From: Acidimicrobiia bacterium | GTDB lineage: Bacteria > Actinomycetota > Acidimicrobiia > Acidimicrobiales > Poriferisodalaceae | Assembly (NCBI GenBank): GCA_022826045.1 | Contig: JAJDVQ010000055.1 | Span: forward strand, 1-64,000 | Length of the DNA stretch: 64,000 nt | Direction: 5' to 3' | Part shown: piece after piece, positions 14,460-23,416 of the stretch | Layout of the letters: each line of letters opens with the position of its first letter | Numbering within the stretch: position 1 is the stretch's first letter | Program-made: the position numbers and the translations under genes | The notes under the pieces: generated by a model | The model's input: only the letters and a program-made list of their open reading frames with translations | The model's database searches: none | Told to the model about the DNA's origin: nothing

Positions 14460-16545
14460 CGGCGGCCTCCCCGTTCGCTGTGCTGGCGGCCAGCACGCCG
14501 TTGTGGCCGTCGGGACTGTCAGGATCTTTGGCGCCATGATCATCGTCGTGGTCGCCATGCCCGTCGTGGCCGTGACCGTGGCCCGCGTCGGGATCGGTGG
14601 CCGGCTCGAGCGTCCAGCCGAACATGGAGCCGACCAGCAGCAGCAGCCCGATGCCGGCGATCCACAGGTTGTAGATCAGCCCGAACCCGATGAGCGGCAA
14701 GCCCGCCGCCAGCACGATCGGCCAGTACGACGGCGACGGCAGGTGCGGGTGCTGATCGCCGAGTTGGGCGATGTCGTTGCCGTAGGCGATCCGTCGCAGC
14801 TTGCCGGTCTCGTCGGGCTGGTATTTCTTGTGCCAGAAGTCGTCGACGTCGCTCACCACGGGCACGTAGTCGAAGTTGTGCTCGGGCGTCGGCGAGGGAA
14901 TGGCCCATTCCAGCGTGCGGCCGTCCCACGGGTCGGCTCCGGCTTGGGGCTCCAGACCCCGGCGGTAGCGCCCCCACGTGCGGAAGATGTTGACGGCCAG
15001 GATCACCATGGCGATGAGCATGAAGAAGTAGCCGATGGTGGCGATCTTGTTCCAGAACTCGAAACCGTCGAATTCGCCATAGACGCTGTGGCGCCGGGCC
15101 ATGCCCTGCAAGCCCACGATGTGCATCGGCCCGAAGGTGGTGTTGAAGCCGATGAGCATCAGCCAGAAGTGCCAGCGGCCCATCCGCTCGTTGAGGTGGT
15201 AGCCGAACGCCTTGGGCCACCAGTAGTACATGCCGGCGAACATGCCCATGAGGGCGCCGCCCACGAGCACGTAGTGGAAGTGCGCCACGATGAAGTACGT
15301 GTCGGTCTGCTGGGTGTCGGCAGGTGCGATCGCATGCATGACGCCGGACAGGCCGCCGATCGTGAACATCGCCACGAGCGACACCGAGAACATCATCGGC
15401 ACGGTGAAGCGGACCTTGCCCGCCCACATGGTCGCGATCCAGTTCAGGATCTTCACGCCTGTGGGCACCGCGATGAACATGGTGGTCGCCGAGAACGCCG
15501 CCACCGAGACCGGCCCCATGCCCGAGGTGAACATGTGATGCGCCCACACGCCCCATCCCATGAAGCCGATGGCCGCACCCGACAGCACCACGATCGGGTA
15601 GCCGAACAGCGGCTTGCGGCTGAACACCGGCAGCGTCTCGGACACCACGCCGAATGCCGGCAGGATCAGGATGTAGACCTCCGGATGGCCGAATATCCAG
15701 AACAGGTGCTGCCACAGCAGCGGATCGGCGCCCGCGTCGACATTGAAGAAGTTGGCGTCGAAGGTTCGATCGAACGTCAGCAGGATCAGCGCCACCGTGA
15801 TGACCGGCAGGGCGAACACCAGCAGGAACTGCACGACCAGGATCATCCAGGTGAACACCGGCATGCGCAGCAGGCTCATGCCCGGGCAGCGCATGTTGAT
15901 GATGGTCACCAGCAGGTTGATGGCGCCGAGCAGCGAGGCGATGCCGGCGATCTGCAGGCCCAGGGCGTAGAAGTCCATGCCGTGACCAGGGCTGTAGGCC
16001 ATGCCGGTATTGGGCGCATAGGCGAACCAGCCGCCGTCGGCGCCGCCGCCCAGGAACCAGCTGAGATTCAGGAAGATGCCGCCGAAGAAGAAGACCCACA
16101 GGCCCAGCGCATTCATGCGCGGGAAGGCCACGTCCCTGGCGCCGATCTGCAGCGGCACGAGATAGTTCGCGAACGCGTTCGCCAGCGGCATGATCACCAG
16201 GAAGACCATGGTGACGCCGTGCATGGTGAACAGCTGGTTGTAGAAGTCGGCGCTGATCACCTCGCCGTCGGGCGCCCACAGCTGCAGGCGCACCAGCCCG
16301 ATCTCGAGGCCGCCGATCAGGAACCAGAACAGCGCGAGGGCGCCGTACATGATCCCGATCTTCTTGTGGTCCACCGTGAACAGCCACTCGCGCCAGCCGG
16401 TCGCGTGAGTCGGGCGTGCAAAGACACCGGTATGGGGCGAGTCCTCGAGGACCGCCGCGCCGCCGCCAGCCGGCTCCAGCTCGGTGCCTGACCCAGAGCT
16501 GCCCCCCAGATCAGGGCTGTCAGGTCGATCTGTGACGATTGCCAT
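14452..16545 (-). CDS. ctaD: cytochrome c oxidase subunit I (caa3 type)
   Basis: 697-residue catalytic subunit: reduces O2 to water at a haem a3-CuB centre and pumps protons. All ligands are present: FTMHGVTMVF (low-spin haem His), WIFGHPEVYILILP (CuB His with the cross-linked Tyr and the type-A Glu), VWAHHMFTSGM (two CuB His) and VAHFHYVLVGG (haem a3 and haem a His). After the 12-helix core there is a C-terminal extension with two more helices (SYWPIVLAAGLPLIGFGLIY; GIGLLLLVGSMFGW) and a His/Asp-rich tail (HGHGHDGHGDHDDDH), which could bind copper. It follows ctaC by 30 bases in the operon. Confidence 0.97.
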   Translation of the reverse strand: MAIVTDRPDSPDLGGSSGSGTELEPAGGGAAVLEDSPHTGVFARPTHATGWREWLFTVDHKKIGIMYGALALFWFLIGGLEIGLVRLQLWAPDGEVISADFYNQLFTMHGVTMVFLVIMPLANAFANYLVPLQIGARDVAFPRMNALGLWVFFFGGIFLNLSWFLGGGADGGWFAYAPNTGMAYSPGHGMDFYALGLQIAGIASLLGAINLLVTIINMRCPGMSLLRMPVFTWMILVVQFLLVFALPVITVALILLTFDRTFDANFFNVDAGADPLLWQHLFWIFGHPEVYILILPAFGVVSETLPVFSRKPLFGYPIVVLSGAAIGFMGWGVWAHHMFTSGMGPVSVAAFSATTMFIAVPTGVKILNWIATMWAGKVRFTVPMMFSVSLVAMFTIGGLSGVMHAIAPADTQQTDTYFIVAHFHYVLVGGALMGMFAGMYYWWPKAFGYHLNERMGRWHFWLMLIGFNTTFGPMHIVGLQGMARRHSVYGEFDGFEFWNKIATIGYFFMLIAMVILAVNIFRTWGRYRRGLEPQAGADPWDGRTLEWAIPSPTPEHNFDYVPVVSDVDDFWHKKYQPDETGKLRRIAYGNDIAQLGDQHPHLPSPSYWPIVLAAGLPLIGFGLIYNLWIAGIGLLLLVGSMFGWTLEPATDPDAGHGHGHDGHGDHDDDHGAKDPDSPDGHNGVLAASTANGEAAGD

Positions 16546-16575
16546 CGGGTCGTCCTCCTCAGCCCGGGGCAGTGC

Positions 16576-17751
16576 TCATCGGGGCAGCACCGGCTCGTTG
16601 CCGAGTGTCCTCAGGTAGGCCATCAAGTTGTCGAGGTCCTGATCGGTCAGCACCTCTGAGAAGTCCAGCATGCCCTGCAGGTTGTCCGCGCGCGCAGGCT
16701 TCAAGTCGGGCGCGTTGCGCACCCATTCGCGCAGCCCAGCGATGTTGACGATGAGCTTGCCGTCAGGTCCGCGCACGTACTCGCGGTCGGCGTCCTGCAC
16801 ATAGGTCTCGTACAGCGCCCCGGCGAACGCCGTGCGGCTCATCAGATTGGTGAGGTTGGGCGCGATGCCCGCGAGGAGGTTCGCATTGCCGCCCGCTGCG
16901 CTCTCGTACACCCCGTCGACGACATGGCAGCTGATGCAATGAGTCTCGAACAGCGAGGCGCCGGCAGCTTCAGCCGAGTCTTCAGCGAGGGGCTCGGCGG
17001 CCGCAGCACGTCCTGCTTGCTGCCCTTCGAGCCAGCGCTCGAAGTCGGCTTCTTCCAGCACGATTGCCCGCATCTGCATGTTGGCGTGGCTGAGACCGCA
17101 GAACTCCACGCACTCGCCATAGAAGATGCCCGGCTCGGTGGAGCTGATCCGCCAGTGGTGCACGCGACCCGGTACCGCGTCCCGCTTGCCGTTCAGCTGC
17201 GGGATCCAGAACGAGTGGATGACGTCGTTGGAATGGATCTCGAGGTTGACCTCTTCGCCAACCGGGATCACCAGGTCGTTTGCGGTGACGATGTCGGCAG
17301 CGTCGTCAAAGTCGCCGTCCTCGTTGACGTCGTAGCTGAACTGCCACCACCACTGCTGACCTTCGACCTTGATCGTGCGACCGTCGCCCTCTCTGGCGAG
17401 CGCGAACACCGTCGGCAGCGTGATGATCGTGAGGAACACCAGCAATGCCGTCGGGATGAGCGTCCACGTGATCTCGGCCTTGCGATTGCCATGAATCTGC
17501 GGCGGCAGGTCGTCGGGATCGTCGGTGGGCTTGGCCCGGAACTTCACGATGATCACGACGACGGCAGCCGCCACGAAGATGCCCACTCCCACGGCCATCC
17601 AGCCCGACAGGCGCATGAGACCGTCGATGTCCTGGGCCTCCTTGCCGATGGGCTTGGTGGCATCGAGCTGACCGGTGGCACAGCCGACAACCAGCAGTGC
17701 GACACCTGCCAGGACAGCGAGGCGCAGTCCGCGAGCGAAGCGGGTGCCCAT
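16576..17751 (-). CDS. ctaC: cytochrome c oxidase subunit II fused to cytochrome c (caa3)
   Basis: 391 residues. A lipoprotein-type signal (LAVLAGVALLVVGC) is followed by two membrane helices and the cupredoxin domain, with the Trp-rich electron entry patch GQQWWWQFSYD and the CuA site HSFWIPQLNGKRD ... YGECVEFCGLSHANM. Residues beyond about 285 form a fused c-type cytochrome domain: CISCH is the haem-binding motif and NLQGMLDFSEVL supplies the axial Met. This makes the enzyme caa3-type, taking electrons from the cytochrome bc complex directly. An insert (YDVNEDGDFDDAADIVTAND) in the CuA domain is unusually acidic. Start ATG 17751 overlaps the previous stop (TGATG); GTG 17754 directly before it is possible. 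Confidence 0.95.
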   Translation of the reverse strand: MGTRFARGLRLAVLAGVALLVVGCATGQLDATKPIGKEAQDIDGLMRLSGWMAVGVGIFVAAAVVVIIVKFRAKPTDDPDDLPPQIHGNRKAEITWTLIPTALLVFLTIITLPTVFALAREGDGRTIKVEGQQWWWQFSYDVNEDGDFDDAADIVTANDLVIPVGEEVNLEIHSNDVIHSFWIPQLNGKRDAVPGRVHHWRISSTEPGIFYGECVEFCGLSHANMQMRAIVLEEADFERWLEGQQAGRAAAAEPLAEDSAEAAGASLFETHCISCHVVDGVYESAAGGNANLLAGIAPNLTNLMSRTAFAGALYETYVQDADREYVRGPDGKLIVNIAGLREWVRNAPDLKPARADNLQGMLDFSEVLTDQDLDNLMAYLRTLGNEPVLPR

Positions 17752-18542
17752 CACTCGTGACTCCCCTCAGACTCGCTCATCTCGTCGGAGGAGCGCGACC
17801 CGCCGTCGCCGGCGGGGCCGTGTCCATCAGACGCCTCGGCGTGGCCGCCGGGGTGATGGAACTCGCGCTCGCCGATGACGGCCGAAGCGATGCCCCCTGC
17901 GATCAGCGCGATACCGCCCAGCACGAGCACTGACGCGGCGATCGAGCGCCGCAGCCGTGGCTTCGCGTACACGACGAACGCGAACGTGAGGATGACCGTT
18001 GCGATCGCGATGGCGACGAAGCTTGCAGCGGTCTTGCTCACCGTCAGGAAGATCCGCGACGCCAGCACCACCGGTATGGCAATGCCCAGCGCGCCGTAGA
18101 GCGAGATCTCGAATGGCCGCAGCAGCCGTGCCCGCTCGACGGCGTTGGATTCGGCATCGGTCGACAGGTGCTCGGCCCAGGCGCTCATCGTCCACTCGAT
18201 GGCAGAGATCAGCAGCAGCGCGACACCGCAAATGGCGAGCAGCGAGTCGGTGACCAGACCCACCATGAGCACGCCCATGCCCAGCGCGGCCATGATCGGC
18301 CAGTAGGCCGGCGTGGGCTGGTGATCGGCCAGATGCTCGCGGTCGAGCGAGTCGCCGTCGCCGACCGTCAAAGCCAAGCTGAACAGCAGCGCGAACGCCC
18401 CCGCAGCAACGCCCAGCACGATCGTGGCGTACATGACCACATGGCCTGTGCCGTCCATGCCGGTGAGGACACCGACCACGGCGGCGGCCGCGGCGGCCAG
18501 CGCAATGCGTCCGGCGAAGTACCTGCTGGCGATGCCGACCAT
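17751..18542 (-). CDS. polytopic membrane protein of the oxidase operon
   Basis: 263 residues with about eight hydrophobic helices in pairs and a His/Ser/Glu-rich C-terminal tail (REFHHPGGHAEASDGHGPAGD in outline). The segment HQPTPAYWPIMAALGMGVLMVGL, followed by LLAICGVALLLISAIEWTMSAW, matches the C-terminal extension of the neighbouring ctaD (PSPSYWPIVLAAGLPLIGFG), a pattern also seen in actinobacterial oxidase subunit IV. It is therefore probably an accessory subunit of the oxidase. It lies between the subunit III-like gene (7 bases) and ctaC (1-base overlap), so it is cotranscribed. I cannot name the family with certainty. Confidence 0.65.
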   Translation of the reverse strand: MVGIASRYFAGRIALAAAAAAVVGVLTGMDGTGHVVMYATIVLGVAAGAFALLFSLALTVGDGDSLDREHLADHQPTPAYWPIMAALGMGVLMVGLVTDSLLAICGVALLLISAIEWTMSAWAEHLSTDAESNAVERARLLRPFEISLYGALGIAIPVVLASRIFLTVSKTAASFVAIAIATVILTFAFVVYAKPRLRRSIAASVLVLGGIALIAGGIASAVIGEREFHHPGGHAEASDGHGPAGDGGSRSSDEMSESEGSHE

Positions 18543-18549
18543 CGATCCC

Positions 18550-19170
18550 CTACTTCACCACGTACACGACGTACCACGTGGCAGCCCACGCAAGCACGGC
18601 GAAGTCCCAGAAGAAGACCGCTGAACCCAGCAGCGTCGAACGGTCCCGGCCGACGCTGCCGCCCAGCGATCTCAGTGTCATCAAGCCGAGATAGAACATT
18701 CCGACGATCAATATCGCCAGCGAGAGCCCGGTCACTGCGAACGCCAGATTCTCCCACTCGCCCGCGCCGAGCTCGATCTCCATGCGGTTGAGGCTGTGCA
18801 TCACCATGTTGAAGAAGGCGAATCCCATCACGAGCGTGATGGCCATGCCCACCCAGGTGTGGCCGCGTTCGCCGCGTCGGCTGGCCCAGTGCGCCCAGTG
18901 CGCCGTCACCACCGAGACCAGCAGCGTGATGAGGGCGTACACCAGCTGCGGGTTGGGCACGGATTGGCCGGCCAGCCAGTCATGCCCAGGGTCGTCGAGG
19001 AGGTGGCGACGTGCCATGTAGTGGCCCAGCGCGCCAGCAACCGCCATGGACCCTGCCGCGATGGCGAAGCCGGTGCCGACGAGCTGGCTGCGCGGGCGCG
19101 GCGGCAGGCCGGGAACGGTGTAGCGACCGGGCTGGGGTGCTTCGGCGGTGCTCACCGCGGTCTCGGACAT
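18550..19170 (-). CDS. second, divergent heme-copper oxidase subunit III-like protein
   Basis: 206 residues from ATG 19170. Five membrane helices can be traced: LVGTGFAIAAGSMAVAGALG, LVYALITLLVSVVTAHWAHW, TWVGMAITLVMGFAFFNMVMH, LAFAVTGLSLAILIVGMFYL and GSAVFFWDFAVLAWAATWYV. The last ends in FWDFAVLAWAATWYVVYV, the counterpart of subunit III's WHFVDIVWIVIF with the His lost. Its start overlaps the stop of the ligand-less subunit I gene (TGATG), so the two are made together as a pair separate from ctaD/ctaE. Role unknown. Confidence 0.7.
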   Translation of the reverse strand: MSETAVSTAEAPQPGRYTVPGLPPRPRSQLVGTGFAIAAGSMAVAGALGHYMARRHLLDDPGHDWLAGQSVPNPQLVYALITLLVSVVTAHWAHWASRRGERGHTWVGMAITLVMGFAFFNMVMHSLNRMEIELGAGEWENLAFAVTGLSLAILIVGMFYLGLMTLRSLGGSVGRDRSTLLGSAVFFWDFAVLAWAATWYVVYVVK

Positions 19171-20891
19171 CAGGCCGGCACCTCGGAGGCTGTGCGCTCG
19201 GCCGACGCAACGCTGCCGTTGAGCTCGGCATCGAGCAGGGGGGTGCCCGAGTTCAGCTGCGGCAGGGAATCGGACTGTCCCAAGGCCGGCGGCGAGTCGA
19301 GCAGCCATTCGGGCGTCAGGCCGCCCCACGGATCGGCATCCGCTTCGGCACCCTTGCCCATGCCCACCGAGACCAGGAGATTCAGCACGACGAGCCCGAG
19401 GCCGGCCAGCACGATGACGACGCCGATGCCGCCGACCACCGAGAGACCCTCAGCAGCAGAGCTGTCGATGAGGCTGCCGTAGTCAGTGGTCAGCAACGGA
19501 TCGTTGTAGACGAACTGGGGCTGCTCGGTGAACGCGCCCGACAGCGTCGGGCCGAGCCATGCCAGGAAGGCGCCCCCGCCGATCGCGGCGAAGCTGGCCC
19601 ACCCGGCCAACTCCGACAGCCGCCGTCCCCAGATCTTCGGGGCCCACCAGTGCAGTGCCGCCAGCACGCCCAGCAGCCCCGCACCGTAGATGAGCAGGCT
19701 CTGCTGACCCGTGACCCAAGTGGTGAAGCGCAGCGGGGCGTTGCCGTCGACGCCGCGGCCCGCGATGTTCAGCCAATCCACGCCGGCGCCGATCAGCCCG
19801 ACCAGAGCGACGACCGCGATGAGCTTTCCCGCGCCGAACGCAGCCAGCACTGCGGTGGTGGGACGCGGCCATGTGCGGCTCTGCCATACGGTGAATCCCA
19901 GCAGCGCCAGCAGGCCGCCCACACCGGCCAGCGCACCGGCGTAGAGGCCGACCAGCACGATGCCCTCGAGGCCGTCGACGACGTCGGCACCCTCGCCGGC
20001 GATGCCGAAGTTGGCCCAGGCGCCGAAGCCGAACAAGCCGACAAGACCCATGGTGAAGTACAGCGCCAGCGGCTCGAAGACCCAGCGGCGTGCAGCGGCC
20101 AGCATGATCTCAGCCGCCACCCCCAGCACAGGCACGACATAGATGAACAGCTGCGGCGTCCGGTACATCCAGTCGATGCGGGGCCAGACGCCGTAGTTTC
20201 CGTCGAGAAAGTGGCGGCCGTAGCCGTGGTCGATGTAGAGCAGGACCAGCTGGCCTAGCACCACGCCGAGGCTGACCACCAGCATCGACGCCGTGACCAG
20301 CGCTGACCACGCGAACGGCGGCGTGCGGTCCATGTACATGCCCGGCGCACGCATGGTGAGCGTGGTGACGGCAACGCAGATGGCACCGACAATCAGCGAC
20401 ATCACCAGTCCCGCCAAGGCGAGCATGTGCAGCCGGACGCCCTCGTCCCAGCCGCCGGCGGGACCCCCGTTGCCGATGTACGCGCCGACCAGCACGCCGA
20501 ACGACACCAGCCAGCCCCAGAAGGACAGGGCCGCCGCCCGCGCAAAGGCAATGTTGGGTGCGCCGACCTGCAACGGGACGATGTAGATCGCGACGCCCAG
20601 GAAGAACGGGATGAGCATCCCGAAGACCAGCGCGTCGCGGGTGAACATGAACACTTGGGTGAAGGTCTCGAGATTGAGCACCGCATGCCCGCTGTCAGAG
20701 GCGAGATCGAATCGCACCAGCGCATCGGTGATGGCGCCGGCGAGCGCGAAGAGCAGCGAGAACCCGATGAACAGCCGACCGATGCGCTTGTGGTCGGCCG
20801 TGTTGAGCAGACCGAACGCGGTCGGGTCTTCTGCCTGCGGAGCTACGGCAGACCCTGTCGAATGCGCAGCTTCGGTGGTGGCGTCGGTCAT
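19170..20891 (-). CDS. subunit I-like heme-copper oxidase homologue lacking all metal ligands
   Basis: 573 residues with about 12-14 membrane helices and clear subunit I landmarks: ADHKRIGRLFIGFSLLFAL at the start, IYIVPLQVGAPNIAFARAAALSFW after helix II (ctaD: NYLVPLQIGARDVAFPRMNALGLW in outline), IYVVPVLGVAAEI in helix VI and LHWWAPKIWGR after helix X. Yet every ligand is gone compared with ctaD: MHGVTM becomes FTRDAL, GHPEVY becomes RTPQLF, WAHHMF becomes WANFGI and AHFHYV becomes GQQSLL. So it can bind neither haem nor CuB in the usual way. The frame is intact and heads the oxidase operon, so it is probably a conserved non-catalytic protein, perhaps a structural partner or proton channel. 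Start ATG 20891. Confidence 0.8.
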   Translation of the reverse strand: MTDATTEAAHSTGSAVAPQAEDPTAFGLLNTADHKRIGRLFIGFSLLFALAGAITDALVRFDLASDSGHAVLNLETFTQVFMFTRDALVFGMLIPFFLGVAIYIVPLQVGAPNIAFARAAALSFWGWLVSFGVLVGAYIGNGGPAGGWDEGVRLHMLALAGLVMSLIVGAICVAVTTLTMRAPGMYMDRTPPFAWSALVTASMLVVSLGVVLGQLVLLYIDHGYGRHFLDGNYGVWPRIDWMYRTPQLFIYVVPVLGVAAEIMLAAARRWVFEPLALYFTMGLVGLFGFGAWANFGIAGEGADVVDGLEGIVLVGLYAGALAGVGGLLALLGFTVWQSRTWPRPTTAVLAAFGAGKLIAVVALVGLIGAGVDWLNIAGRGVDGNAPLRFTTWVTGQQSLLIYGAGLLGVLAALHWWAPKIWGRRLSELAGWASFAAIGGGAFLAWLGPTLSGAFTEQPQFVYNDPLLTTDYGSLIDSSAAEGLSVVGGIGVVIVLAGLGLVVLNLLVSVGMGKGAEADADPWGGLTPEWLLDSPPALGQSDSLPQLNSGTPLLDAELNGSVASAERTASEVPA

Positions 20892-21094
20892 GCGGCGAAG
20901 TGGTTCCCGAACTCGGCTGGCAGCGCCGCTTTGAGGCGACACCAACGGCGCACTCTAGCGACCCGCGAGCCCATGAACCAGATTGTTCGCAACGCGATGC
21001 CCGTTGCTTCCCGTTCTTGTCTCCGTCCTCCTGTGATCGGGCTCACGGGCCGCTCGGGCCACGGCTTCGCCTAAGGACTCAGCCTCCGGCTGCG

Positions 21095-21994
21095 TCACCA
21101 GCTGAGCCGGACGACCACGTCGACAGCCATCGCCGCGAACAGCAGCCCCAAGTACGCGATCGAGGTGTGGAACACACGCATCGCGGTGTGGGGTGTCAGG
21201 GCGCGCCACAGCGTCACCAGCTGCCATCCGAACGCAGCGCCGCCGGCCAACGCGACCGCCCAGTACAGGCCTCGGGCGTCGGCGGCGACGGCAAACCACA
21301 GCGACAGCGCGATCACCGCAAAGGTGTGCAGTGTCATCTGCACCAGCACCGAGCGCTCGCTGGCCACCGACGGCAGCATCGGCACCTCGGCGGTGTCGTA
21401 GTCGTCGGCGTAGCGGATGGCCAGCGCCCAGAAATGCGGCGGCGTCCAGAAGAAGACGATCGCGAACGCGATCCAAGCCTCGAGCGACAGCGTGCCTGTC
21501 ACCGCGGCCCAGCCGACGAGCACCGGTGCAGCGCCGGCCGCCCCGCCGATGACGATGTTCTGGGCCGACGACCGCTTCAGCCACAGCGTGTACACGAACA
21601 CGTAGAACAGGCACGCAGCCAGCGCGAGCAGGGCTGCAAGCAGGTTGGCGCCCCACCACAGAATCCCGAACGCTGCCGCTTCGAGCACCATGCCGTAGAT
21701 CAGCGCAGCACGCGGTGTCACCGTGCCGACGACCAACGGGCGGTGGGCCGTGCGAGCCATCGTCGCGTCGATGTCGCGATCTATGTACATGTTGAAGGTG
21801 TTCGCGCCGGCCGCCGACAGCGTGCCGCCGACCACGGTGAACAGCATCAGCGCCACCGACGGCACGCCACGCTCGGCCACAAACATCGGCGGCACCGTCG
21901 TCACCAGCAGCAGTTCGATGATGCGCGGCTTGGTGAGCGCGACGTATCCCCGCAATGTCGATCCACGCAGAGTCGGGCGCAGCGCCGCCAGCAT
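21095..21994 (-). CDS. ctaB: protoheme IX farnesyltransferase (haem O synthase)
   Basis: 299-residue UbiA-family prenyltransferase that adds a farnesyl group to protohaem to make haem O, the precursor of haem A for the oxidase encoded next door. The first prenyl-diphosphate motif is NMYIDRDIDATMARTAHRPL (NxxxDxxxD); the second is RYADDYDTAEVPMLP. About nine membrane helices follow the pattern of the family, and FWTPPHFWALAI is the conserved haem O synthase stretch. It is 203 bases downstream of the oxidase operon's first gene on the same strand and is divergent from ctaA, with only 36 bases between the two starts. Confidence 0.96.
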   Translation of the reverse strand: MLAALRPTLRGSTLRGYVALTKPRIIELLLVTTVPPMFVAERGVPSVALMLFTVVGGTLSAAGANTFNMYIDRDIDATMARTAHRPLVVGTVTPRAALIYGMVLEAAAFGILWWGANLLAALLALAACLFYVFVYTLWLKRSSAQNIVIGGAAGAAPVLVGWAAVTGTLSLEAWIAFAIVFFWTPPHFWALAIRYADDYDTAEVPMLPSVASERSVLVQMTLHTFAVIALSLWFAVAADARGLYWAVALAGGAAFGWQLVTLWRALTPHTAMRVFHTSIAYLGLLFAAMAVDVVVRLSW

Positions 21995-22030
21995 TGCTGT
22001 GAGGCTACGAGTCGCCTCTAACGTTTCAGC

Positions 22031-23014
22031 GTGAGATTGCCCGAGCCGTCGCAGCTGCAACAGCGCGGGCGGCACGTCACGCCCGAGCGCTTCGCCATGA
22101 TCGCGCGCTGGGCCCTCTGGTCGCTCGTGGCGATCGTCGTCACTGGCTCGCTTGTGCGCCTGACGGGCAGCGGTCTGGGCTGCAGCGACTGGCCGAACTG
22201 CGAGCCCGGCGAGTTCGTGCCGGCCGCCGACTTCCACGGATGGGTGGAGTTCGGCAATCGCATCGTGACCGGACTGGTCTCTGCCGCAGTCATCCTGGCC
22301 GTCGCGGCATCGTGGTGGCGGCGGCCGCGCCGCGCGGACCTGGTGTGGTGGTCGCTGGGCCTGGTGGCCGGCGTGGTTTTCCAGATCGGCCTCGGCGCGG
22401 TGACCGTGCTGACCCACCTGTCCCCTCCCATCGTGATGTCGCACTTCCTGGCGTCGCAGGTGCTGGTGTCGGCTGCGGTCGTTTTGCAGCATCGGGCGTC
22501 TTGGCAGGCACCACCCGTCGGCGGCGACGCGGCCCGGCTGCCGACCCATGTCCGGACACTCGCATGGCTCGCTGCGACGCTCACGGCTGCAGCTCTGTGG
22601 ACCGGCACGGTGGTGACCGGCACCGGGCCCCATGGCGGCGACGAGCATGTCGAGCGCCTGCAGTACGCCCTGCCGTCTGTGGCGCGCATCCACGGCATCA
22701 CGGTGGCAGTCCTGGCTGCGGTCACGTTGCTGCTCGCCTTCGCGGTGCGACGGCTGGCCGCGACGCAGGGGGACGCTGCTCTGGGCGGCGCAACGACCGC
22801 GCTCGGCCGGCGCATTCGGATCGTGATCGGGGTCATGGCCGTGCAGGCAGCGATCGGGTACGTGCAGTACTTCAATGAGCTGCCCGTGCTGCTCGTTGCG
22901 CTGCATGTGGTCGGCGCAACGCTGCTCACGATCACGATGACCCGCTTGGTGCTCGCCGCCGAGGTCGGTGTTGGCGAATCGGTTGGCATCGCGGGCCGCG
23001 CGTTCGCAGAATGA
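22031..23014 (+). CDS. ctaA: haem A synthase
   Basis: 327-residue, eight-helix membrane monooxygenase that oxidises the C8 methyl of haem O to a formyl group, giving haem A. The signature [17 protein letters not shown] carries the conserved Cys pair, and the haem-ligating His residues appear in [11 protein letters not shown] (preceded by FHGW), [24 protein letters not shown] and [13 protein letters not shown]. Helices fall into two homologous four-helix halves, as usual. Start GTG 22031; it diverges from ctaB. It ends 4 bases before clpS, so the two may be cotranscribed by chance of packing. Confidence 0.95.
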   Translation: MRLPEPSQLQQRGRHVTPERFAMIARWALWSLVAIVVTGSLVRLTGSGLGCSDWPNCEPGEFVPAADFHGWVEFGNRIVTGLVSAAVILAVAASWWRRPRRADLVWWSLGLVAGVVFQIGLGAVTVLTHLSPPIVMSHFLASQVLVSAAVVLQHRASWQAPPVGGDAARLPTHVRTLAWLAATLTAAALWTGTVVTGTGPHGGDEHVERLQYALPSVARIHGITVAVLAAVTLLLAFAVRRLAATQGDAALGGATTALGRRIRIVIGVMAVQAAIGYVQYFNELPVLLVALHVVGATLLTITMTRLVLAAEVGVGESVGIAGRAFAE

Positions 23015-23018
23015 AGCC

Positions 23019-23357
23019 GTGAGCCCGAACGCGCCGACTGTGTCGCCGCGGCTGGCGCAAGCGCCAGCCGTTGCCGAGCCCGAGGTTGTCCGCGATCCGA
23101 CCAGCGAAGACGAGCACAGCACCGACTCGCCATGGGTTGTGCTGGTGTGGAATGACCCGATCAACCTGATGAGCTACGTCGTGTACGTGTTCCAGAAGCT
23201 CTTCGGCTACAGCGAGGCCAAGGCGACCCAGCTGATGCTGGACGTCCACCACAAGGGCCGCGCAGCAGTCGCGTGGGGGACGCGCGAGCAGGCCGAGCTC
23301 GACGTCTTCCGCCTGCACGAGTACGGCCTGTGGGCCACGATGCAGAAGGACGACTGA
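23019..23357 (+). CDS. clpS: ATP-dependent Clp protease adaptor ClpS
   Basis: 112 residues: a variable N-terminal tail (about 35 residues) and the ClpS core that delivers N-degron substrates to ClpC/ClpA. Core motifs are [19 protein letters not shown], where the N-end-rule pocket uses the Asn-Asp pair, and then [19 protein letters not shown], with the conserved His residues and the helix that contacts ClpA/ClpC. Start GTG 23019, four bases after ctaA. A DUF2017 gene follows, the standard partner of clpS in Actinobacteria. Confidence 0.93.
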   Translation: MSPNAPTVSPRLAQAPAVAEPEVVRDPTSEDEHSTDSPWVVLVWNDPINLMSYVVYVFQKLFGYSEAKATQLMLDVHHKGRAAVAWGTREQAELDVFRLHEYGLWATMQKDD

Positions 23358-23416
23358 GCTATGGCCGAGTATTCGCTGGCAGCTGGCGACGGTCTCGCGA
23401 CGGCGAAAGCGGGCAC

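Noticed and set aside
14431-16491. Long plus-strand open frame across ctaD
   Set aside because: It is the antisense shadow of ctaD and ctaE; its protein is His/Arg/Asp-rich without domains, while the minus strand encodes a complete oxidase subunit.
21095-23164. 689-residue minus-strand frame as one long ctaB
   Set aside because: Only the C-terminal 299 residues are haem O synthase; the upstream part is antisense of ctaA.
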